A stretch of DNA of 12,195 bases, taken from Strigomonas culicis. Its lineage: Eukaryota; Euglenozoa; Kinetoplastea; Trypanosomatida; Trypanosomatidae. The position numbers were made by a program, and so were the translations under genes. The stretch spans positions 1-12,195 of the forward strand of contig AUXH01000575.1 in assembly GCA_000482145.1 (NCBI GenBank), read 5' to 3'. The notes beneath the pieces were generated by a model that worked only from the letters and a program-made list of their open reading frames with translations, was not told where the DNA came from and searched no databases. Positions 1 through 5,928 of the stretch are shown piece after piece; position 1 is the first letter of the stretch, and each line of letters starts with the position of its first letter.

Positions 1-37
<37 letters not shown>
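1..37. repeat. (AT)n microsatellite
   Basis: An uninterrupted AT dinucleotide run occupies the very start of the window and fades into further TA-rich sequence up to about 60. It lies downstream of the large minus-strand gene, in its 3' flank or the next spacer. It was probably cut by the window edge, so its true length is unknown. Confidence 0.95.
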
Positions 38-41
<4 letters not shown>

Positions 42-277
42 GATGTATGTATATGTATAGAAGTACAAAGATAATTGTTTTGATGTGGTGAGAAACGCGT
101 TTTTCTTTCAAAGGTACAAAAGGTGCATATACTAAGACCAACAGTAATGATGATCATGACAGCCATGCCCATGCGCGAGAGAATCCTCCGCTGTCAGATA
201 CTTACCCTAGTGGCATATCTTTTTTCCTTTTTTTTTCTCCCTCGCTCTCTCTTTCACTTTTCTTTTTGATTTTTTTT
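38..277 (-). other. 3' flank / 3' UTR of the 1349-residue protein gene
   Basis: This stretch follows the TAA stop of the minus-strand gene and holds no supportable gene. Read on the transcript strand, the first roughly 60 nt after the stop (277 to about 219) are almost entirely purine, with several oligo(A) runs, followed by mixed sequence and then the AT repeat. On the plus strand the same block is a pyrimidine tract ending in AAG, but the first plus-strand ATG after it (289) is followed at once by TAA, so it does not lead into an antisense gene. The poly(A) site cannot be fixed from sequence alone. Confidence 0.6.
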
Positions 278-3200
278 TTAAGCACGCGATGTAACTGGAG
301 AGACCGGTATCAACAGCACCACAACGGAGAAGCCAACATCAGTGGAGTCCAGTACACTGTTAGGATTATTGTTCATATTGTTCTTCTTTCCAATATCAGT
401 CATGAGTATGTTTGTGATGTTGCCATCGGCGAGGTCGTGGCCGCTGCTGCTTTCGTTGCCCGGACCACGGTCGACGCTGGTATCGAGCAGCACTGTGTCG
501 TCTCCCTCCGGGGTGAGCTTATGGCTCTGCTGCGTGTGGGTGGACGGCGGCGGCGGCTGGCGCAGCACCGCCTCGTTCTGCAGGAAGAGGCTGAGCGCGT
601 CACCGAGGCCGCACTTGTAGTCCGCGAACAGCGGACGGGCCGCGCTCCCCTCCGCGCCGGCGTCGGCCGCCGCCGGCTTGCGGTCCGCCCCCTCCGGCGG
701 GTGCGTCTGCACGGGTGTGTGGTTGCTGTGGTTCTTCTTCTTTTTGTGCTTCTGCTTCTCCCGCAGCACTGCCTCGGCCGCCGTCTCCGTCTCCTGCCGC
801 GCGATCTGGTGCGGTGTCATGACGTGCTGCTCGTCGCGCGCGGCGAGGTAGGCCACCTGGTCCGTGAAGAAGCCGATGAGCCGCTCCTTCAGTGCGGTCC
901 GCCGCACCGGGTTCTCCGCCGCACAGGGCGGCAGCGGCTCCTTCACCATCTGGAAGAGCGGGATGCTATCGTACTGCTGCAGGTAGTCCCGTATGTAGCC
1001 CATCGCGATCTCCTTGTTCTTCTCGAACCGCTTCATCATCTTCTTCTTGAAGAGGTAGATGCTTTCGTTGCGGCTCGCGGCGCTGCCGTCGTCGCCGCTG
1101 CGACCGTTCTGCTGCTGCATCTGGAGCTGCTCGAGGTAATTGTAGAGGTGCAGCAGCTCCTCCTGCTTGCTCTCCGCCAGCGTCGCGGCCTCCTGGTAGA
1201 GGATGAGCAGCAGGCGCAGGCAGTCCGACACGTCGCAGGCGGGGAGCGCCTCCCAGAAGTTGCTGTTCGCGAGCACCACCGCGTGAGGGAAGTTGACAAT
1301 CGCGTTCAAAAAGGCGCCGCTGTTGCCGCTGTCGATGCCTCCGTGCGGCGGCGGCGATGGCGGCGGCGTCGGCCCGTCCGGCAGCGGCAGCTGCTCCGTG
1401 CTGCGCGGCCCCATGTGAAAGCTCGTGTCATCGCGCAGACAGTCAAAGTCCATGACGCGCCGCTGCGGCGGGTGGTGCTTGCTGAAGGAGGGCGGCGTCA
1501 AGCGGCTAAAGTGGCCGAGGAAGAGGTTGTAGAACGCGGCGAGATCAAAGCACGCGCGGGCGATGGAGGGCATCTCGTAGGTGCCCGAGGCGGAGCCCAC
1601 GCTACTCGCGCCGCCAATCGACGCATCCAGCTGCGACATGTTGTTGTGGTTTTGGCTGCTGCCGCCCCCGCCGCCCTGCCGCCGACTCGCGCCGAGGTAG
1701 CTGCTGGGGTTACTGTTGGTCGCTGCCGCGTTGTCGTTGCTGCCGCTGCTGCCCGCTGCGTTGTAGTGCTGCTGGAAGACCTCCGCACTGTAGTCGTCGT
1801 CCAGATCGAAGATGAGCCGCTGCCCGCCCTTTTCCTGAAAGGTCGTGAAGAGCTTCGCGGCCATGAAGGCGGTGGAGGCGTAGAAGAGCTTGTTGTCGCG
1901 CACATAACACAGCAGCAGGTCGATGGCAGGCGCGCGGATCGTAAGCGCGCCGCCGCGGCCGCCCCCTCCCCCACCGCACGTACTCGCCGTGTCGTTCACC
2001 GGGAACAGCGTGCTATTCGTCGTCTTGCTGGTCGAGACGGAGGCGGTGCTGCTCATGAAGTGGCAGTGATGGAGGTTCGGCCGGTGGCTCAGGCTGCTCG
2101 TGGAGCCGGCAACGGGGAGCGGCGCCACCCCGGCCGCGGCGGCCAGCGCGGCCGACACGGGCGGCGCGCGCAGCACCAGCTCGGCGGTCAGCACGTAGTT
2201 AAGGCGGTGCACCGTCGCGCGTATCGCCGACGTGAGGGCGCGCAGGGGGTGGTGGTAGAAGGAGCTGAGCCCCAGGAAGAACTCCGCCGCGAAGCTCGCC
2301 GCGAAGAGCGCGGCGCCCTCCTCACTGCTCGTCACGAGCGTCGCCATGAACTCGCGGTCGAAGAAGGGGTTGACGTGCCGGCGATTGCGGTTACTCTTCC
2401 GTGCGGCGGCCGCCGCGGCTTCCTGCGCGCGGCGCACGTTGTCTGTGCGCTGCTTCAGATAGATGGACGGGAGGTGCTCGAAGGCGACCGCGGAGTAGCT
2501 CACCTGCTCCAGGCACAAGCCACCGCCGGCGCTAGGGAAGGCCCCGGCGCCGGCCCCGGTGCTGAGGCTGATCGGCCGCAGGCTGGTCGAGCTCACGTTG
2601 TTCCCGTTGTACACGCCGCCGCTCGTGTTGTTGTTAACGCTTGTGCTGCGGCTCCGCATCGGCGACCGCTTCGGCGTCGGCGCGCGGCTGTCGTTCACAC
2701 TGTTGTAGCCAGAACAGACACCGCCGCTCTGTGGAAGGTACAGCCGCGACCCCTGCGTGATGAGGCGCAGCACGCGCTGCTCCAGGTGCGCGCCGAAGGT
2801 GACGTAGTCGTTGATGCTGGGGTTCAGCAGCTGCAGCGCGACCTCCGCGCGCGTGGGGACCACGATGAGGTTCGGCGGCGAGCTGCTGCCCGTGCTGTCC
2901 TCCTGCTGCTGCTGCTGCTGCTCCTGCTCCTGCTGCTGCCGCTGCCGCTCGAACTGCGAGATGACCTCCTTCGTCTTCACCTCCTTCAGGTTGTTGAGGC
3001 GGTATTGAAGGACGACCGGCGCGGCCAGGAGAATGCGCGCTAGGTCGACTGTTTTGCCGCCGACGCATTCCGCGCAGCCGCCGCTGGGGCACTGGCCGAT
3101 GCTGTGCGGGCGGCTGCCGCCGCCCGCCGCGGCCAACAGACCGTTGCCGCCCGAGGGGGTCGCCGCCGAGGCCGCCGCCGCGCGCAGGGCCTGCGGCAGC

Positions 3201-4327
3201 CGCACCTCACTGCTGTTGTACATGTTCCCATTACTCGCCGTGATGTAGTTGCCGTTGGGGTTGGCGGGGGCCGTGTTGTGGCTCGACGCATCGTTGGACA
3301 TGGCCGGCTGCAGGAAGTCGTACGAGAGCCCCTCCCCACCGCAGAGGTCGCCCATCACATCGTAGCGCTTGTAGTGGGAACGGAAGTACTCATGCCGCAC
3401 CTCGCCCTCGAGCTCCGTGAGGGCCTCCACGCACACGGAGGGCGTCAGGATGCTGAGCGGCACGTAGCTCGTGAGCGTCTGCAGCGTCACCGCGCGGACC
3501 GCGACGGAGGTCCAGGCGGAGGGAATGTGGTGCATCAGCGCCTGCGTACACGCGTCCACGAGCGCCTGCGTGTGCTGCACCGTCGCGGCGGGCACACCGC
3601 CGGCGTGGTTGTTCGTCAGGTGCTGGACGGGCGTCGCCGTGCTGCTGGACGAAAAGAGGTTCGTGCGGCTCAGCATCGGCGACGCGGAGCTGTGGTCCCC
3701 GGCGCCAAAGTCTATGATGGGGCCGTTCGATGGGTTGGCTGCGCTGCCGCTCGGCGGCGGCCCCGCCGCGTCGTGCGGGTTGGCGGACGTGCCTCGGCTG
3801 CGGTTGGCCGCGCCGCCGCCAAACGTGCTGCCGCCGAGCCGCGTCCCTCCACCACTCGCGGCGGCGGCGCCAGTGCCGCCACCCGTGTTGAGGCCGTGGT
3901 CGAGCGTCGCCGCAGAGAAGTACGGGACGGAGCTGGACACCGTGTTGGTGTGCGGCGGTGCTGGGCTGTTCTGTTCCATCACCGGGTACGAAACGCTCGC
4001 CGCGACGTTGCTGCGCGCCGCCGCGGCTGTGGCCGAGCCGCGGCGCACGGACGGTGGCTGTGGGCCACCGGCGCGCGCCCCAGCCGCGGTCTCCGGCAGG
4101 GGCCGGCGTGGGCTGCGGCCCGTGGTGGTCGCGGTCGGCTCCGCGGTGGCCGCGGTGGGACCGGGCGGCGGGTTTGGTGAGAGGTTGTGATTGTGATGCG
4201 GCTCCTTGGCGCTCGACCCCAGCGGGGTCGAGCGCAGGCTGGCGGCGCTGCTGCTGCCGCCGGACTTGCCGCTGTAGGGATCGCCGCGCGGCGGCGGGGG
4301 CGCCGGTGTACTGCCGGTTTGGCTCAT
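278..4327 (-). CDS. Unrecognised large protein with low-complexity inserts (1349 aa)
   Basis: I do not recognise this protein. The ATG at 4327 is the first one downstream of a plausible splice acceptor, and no other ATG lies between them. Residues 1-245 are Ser/Gly/Pro/Ala-rich and probably disordered. Ordered, helix-like islands follow at about 246-345, 425-530, 603-725, 798-857, 917-970, 1003-1072 and 1088-1192, separated by Gly, Asn, Ser and Pro inserts. Visible features are a Gln/Glu run (about 464-475), three nearby cysteines (C413, C418, C421), SP/TP sites such as those near 551-557, proline-rich 985-995, and a basic cluster KHKKKK at 1193-1198 that could be a nuclear signal. The C-terminus has a short hydrophobic patch (about 1331-1342), too short for a clear membrane anchor. 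It is the last gene of this transcription unit in the window. The islands-plus-inserts look suggests a divergent homologue of a shorter family, but that is inference. Confidence 0.85.
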   Translation of the reverse strand: MSQTGSTPAPPPPRGDPYSGKSGGSSSAASLRSTPLGSSAKEPHHNHNLSPNPPPGPTAATAEPTATTTGRSPRRPLPETAAGARAGGPQPPSVRRGSATAAAARSNVAASVSYPVMEQNSPAPPHTNTVSSSVPYFSAATLDHGLNTGGGTGAAAASGGGTRLGGSTFGGGAANRSRGTSANPHDAAGPPPSGSAANPSNGPIIDFGAGDHSSASPMLSRTNLFSSSSTATPVQHLTNNHAGGVPAATVQHTQALVDACTQALMHHIPSAWTSVAVRAVTLQTLTSYVPLSILTPSVCVEALTELEGEVRHEYFRSHYKRYDVMGDLCGGEGLSYDFLQPAMSNDASSHNTAPANPNGNYITASNGNMYNSSEVRLPQALRAAAASAATPSGGNGLLAAAGGGSRPHSIGQCPSGGCAECVGGKTVDLARILLAAPVVLQYRLNNLKEVKTKEVISQFERQRQQQEQEQQQQQQEDSTGSSSPPNLIVVPTRAEVALQLLNPSINDYVTFGAHLEQRVLRLITQGSRLYLPQSGGVCSGYNSVNDSRAPTPKRSPMRSRSTSVNNNTSGGVYNGNNVSSTSLRPISLSTGAGAGAFPSAGGGLCLEQVSYSAVAFEHLPSIYLKQRTDNVRRAQEAAAAAARKSNRNRRHVNPFFDREFMATLVTSSEEGAALFAASFAAEFFLGLSSFYHHPLRALTSAIRATVHRLNYVLTAELVLRAPPVSAALAAAAGVAPLPVAGSTSSLSHRPNLHHCHFMSSTASVSTSKTTNSTLFPVNDTASTCGGGGGGRGGALTIRAPAIDLLLCYVRDNKLFYASTAFMAAKLFTTFQEKGGQRLIFDLDDDYSAEVFQQHYNAAGSSGSNDNAAATNSNPSSYLGASRRQGGGGGSSQNHNNMSQLDASIGGASSVGSASGTYEMPSIARACFDLAAFYNLFLGHFSRLTPPSFSKHHPPQRRVMDFDCLRDDTSFHMGPRSTEQLPLPDGPTPPPSPPPHGGIDSGNSGAFLNAIVNFPHAVVLANSNFWEALPACDVSDCLRLLLILYQEAATLAESKQEELLHLYNYLEQLQMQQQNGRSGDDGSAASRNESIYLFKKKMMKRFEKNKEIAMGYIRDYLQQYDSIPLFQMVKEPLPPCAAENPVRRTALKERLIGFFTDQVAYLAARDEQHVMTPHQIARQETETAAEAVLREKQKHKKKKNHSNHTPVQTHPPEGADRKPAAADAGAEGSAARPLFADYKCGLGDALSLFLQNEAVLRQPPPPSTHTQQSHKLTPEGDDTVLLDTSVDRGPGNESSSGHDLADGNITNILMTDIGKKNNMNNNPNSVLDSTDVGFSVVVLLIPVSPVTSRA
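2900..2940 (-). repeat. In-frame CAG-type repeat encoding a Gln/Glu run
   Basis: CTG/CTC triplets on the plus strand read as CAG/GAG on the coding strand and give a Gln-rich run with scattered Glu (residues about 464-475 of the 1349-residue protein). It follows a Gln-rich helix-like segment. Triplet repeats of this kind often vary in length between strains. Confidence 0.85.
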
Positions 4328-4381
4328 CTGCTCCGTTCTAATGCGTAATGGATGGGTGTGCGAGACGTGTGAGAAGAAGCA

Positions 4382-4411
4382 CTTTCAAACAAATAATAAA
4401 AAAAAAGAAAC
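4382..4411 (-). promoter_or_regulatory. Predicted pyrimidine tract and spliced-leader acceptor of the 1349-residue protein gene
   Basis: On the minus strand a T-rich tract (about 4411 to 4384) is followed by the AG at 4383-4382, giving a 5' UTR of about 54 nt with no upstream ATG. Other AGs lie closer to the start (4339-4338 and 4329-4328) and a second T-rich tract lies further upstream near 4446-4457, so the exact acceptor is uncertain. Confidence 0.45.
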
Positions 4412-4482
4412 AACTGAAAACCTCAAAATAGATAGAGTAAGAAGCAAAAAAAACAACAAATATATGTTTCTATTTATATATT

Positions 4483-4502
4483 TATATATATATATATATA
4501 TA
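4483..4502. repeat. (TA)n microsatellite
   Basis: A run of TA dinucleotides lies in the spacer downstream of the ankyrin gene, preceded by imperfect TATTTATATA sequence from about 4471. Confidence 0.9.
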
Positions 4503-4696
4503 CTTAACTATAGTAGTTTGAAGAGTCAGTACTTCTTTACAGAAATAAAGAATAAAGAAAAACAAAAACAAAAACAAGATATGTTGAAGTGAGAAACGGA
4601 CGAAACGCTACAACGAAGTACAGGTTCAAAAAGAGTATACAAAACTATAAAAAATGGTAATAAACTTCTTTCCAAATAGAAATACACACCCCCCAC

Positions 4697-4727
4697 GCAC
4701 ACACACACACAGAGAGAGAGAGAGAGA
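4697..4727. repeat. Compound (CA)n-(GA)n microsatellite
   Basis: A CA run (4697-4711) passes directly into a GA run (4711-4727), with a short C run just before it. On the transcript strand this reads CT repeats followed by GT repeats in the 3' UTR of the ankyrin gene. Confidence 0.9.
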
Positions 4728-5057
4728 TGCACGAACTACTAGTAAACAAACAAATAATCAAAAAGAGAATACAAGCCACTATTTTCGAATATTGTAAACT
4801 AATTAAAAAACAAACAATCAAAACTAATAATTTGTTTGCTGAAATGAAAGAGCAAAAAAAGGAGGAGTAATAAAGAAAGAAAGAGAGGTATTGTAACATG
4901 AAAAAACAACAGCAAGAAGACATATTCATTTTTAAAGAACTTGATACACTGTTTGTTGTTAATGTAGTGTTGCTAACATGCACGCATACTGTACATCTCT
5001 TTCTCTCTCCGCCTCCCTCTTCAGCTGTAAATATACATCTACTGCTCCTATCTGTTC

Positions 5058-5684
5058 TCATAGAGAGCGCCCAGCGTCCGCGCCTCGCGCCTCCGCCTGT
5101 CGACACTCTGCCTCGTCCAGCAAGTTCATGAGAACGGTGTAACCGCGCGCGGCCGCGTAGTCGCGCGGGAGGAGGCCGGTGGAGGACGCCTGCCTCGCGT
5201 CGGCGCCCCAGGCCAGCAGCGCCCGCACCGCGTCCTCGCGGCCGTAGGCGGCCGCAAAGCTCAGCGCCGGCGCCGTGAACGTCCAGCGCTTTTCAAACTG
5301 CGTGCCGCTGTAGAAGTGGGGGTTGGGCTGACCCGGCGCGTCCAGATCGGCCCCGGCCGCGCGGTGCGCCGCGAGGGCGGCCACGTCGCCGTCGCAGGCC
5401 GCGTGGTAGAGGTCCGGCCCGCCGTCCGGCAGCGGCACCGCGAGCGGCACGTCGTTCTGCAGCATCACCGTCGCGGCGGCGGTGGTGCGCGCCGCGTTCG
5501 TGGCCGCGAGGTCGCGGCGGGCCTGCCACAGCGCCTCCACCTGGGCGCGCTCCGCCGTGCTGAGGTCCTCCAGCGGGCGGTCACTGCCCTGCTGCGCGTA
5601 GGCCCGCACCGCCTCTTCCGCGATGGCGTAGTGCGCGCGGTCGCTCTGGCGGCACTGCAGCAGCGCGTCGTACGGCTGCGCCAT
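5058..5684 (-). CDS. Small ankyrin-repeat protein (208 aa)
   Basis: The C-terminal half carries ankyrin repeats: one at about 88-117 (DLYHAACDGD ... GADLDAP), a clear one at about 137-166 (ALSFAAAYGRE ... LLAWGADA) and a degenerate last one at about 169-193 (LLPRDYAAARGY ... LLDEAE). A linker of about 19 residues separates the first two, longer than usual. The N-terminal 75 residues look helical, rich in Ala, Gln and Arg, with no recognised domain. There is no signal peptide or membrane segment. Ankyrin repeats bind proteins; the partner cannot be told. The frame stays open upstream to a TTG at 5753, but that part lies in the pyrimidine tract ahead of the predicted acceptor at 5725-5724. The ATG at 5684 is the first after the acceptor and gives a 39-nt 5' UTR. 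The gene sits between the CRY-DASH-like gene and the large unknown gene, on the same strand. Confidence 0.88.
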   Translation of the reverse strand: MAQPYDALLQCRQSDRAHYAIAEEAVRAYAQQGSDRPLEDLSTAERAQVEALWQARRDLAATNAARTTAAATVMLQNDVPLAVPLPDGGPDLYHAACDGDVAALAAHRAAGADLDAPGQPNPHFYSGTQFEKRWTFTAPALSFAAAYGREDAVRALLAWGADARQASSTGLLPRDYAAARGYTVLMNLLDEAECRQAEARGADAGRSL

Positions 5685-5723
5685 TAGATATACTTCTGTG
5701 GTGCTTTCTAGTGAATCAAATAC

Positions 5724-5773
5724 CTGATGGGAAAAGCAAAAAACCAAAACCAAAACCGAGAGAGAAAGAAAGT
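5724..5773 (-). promoter_or_regulatory. Predicted pyrimidine tract and spliced-leader acceptor of the ankyrin gene
   Basis: On the minus strand, CT/T-rich sequence interrupted by GG pairs (5773 to about 5731) ends in CCCATCAG, with the AG at 5725-5724. The spacer to the preceding gene's stop at 5929 is only 204 nt, so the CRY-DASH gene's poly(A) site must fall close to its stop. The acceptor decides the start codon of the ankyrin gene. Confidence 0.7.
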
Positions 5774-5928
5774 ATATATTAAAAAATGTGTAATAAAACG
5801 AATGCTACATTTTGCTTTATCCGTATCTTTTAGCCTTTGACATTTCTAAAACAGCATTGCATTTTTCTTCTTAGTTGAAGTCACCGAGTTATTAGGAGAA
5901 TATATGTGGATAGAAAGGTTAAGGCGTT

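Larger units (their letters stand above)
4412..5057 (-). other. AT-rich spacer containing the ankyrin gene 3' UTR
   Basis: The spacer between the ankyrin gene and the 1349-residue protein gene is about 730 nt long in all, AT-rich and low in complexity. It contains a (TA)n run, a compound CA/GA repeat and A-rich stretches such as 4558-4577, which are T-rich on the transcript strand. Stop-free frames crossing it have repeat-derived composition and no family signature, so I call no gene here. The poly(A) site of the ankyrin mRNA should lie in the right-hand part. Confidence 0.6.

Noticed and set aside
266..3043. A 925-codon plus-strand frame antisense to the large gene, preceded by a pyrimidine tract and AAG
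   Set aside because: It begins at a TTG inside the pyrimidine tract, its product is an Arg/Val/Ala/Leu-rich mirror of the GC-rich gene on the other strand with no family motif, and the first plus-strand ATG after the AG is followed at once by a stop.
3104..4180. A 358-codon plus-strand frame opposite the N-terminal part of the large gene
   Set aside because: Arg/Gly/Ala-rich shadow of a GC-rich gene; no motif and no acceptor upstream on that strand.
4645..5106. A 153-codon minus-strand frame with a hydrophobic Cys/Phe/Leu-rich C-terminus in the ankyrin 3' UTR
   Set aside because: It overlaps the end of the ankyrin gene in another phase, and the hydrophobic part is encoded by T-rich and CT/GT repeat sequence.
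5734..5760. GGTTTT-type triplication on the minus strand resembling a telomere repeat
   Set aside because: Only two to three units with GG pairs, located exactly in the splicing tract of the ankyrin gene; kinetoplastid telomeres use TTAGGG. It is best read as an interrupted pyrimidine tract.
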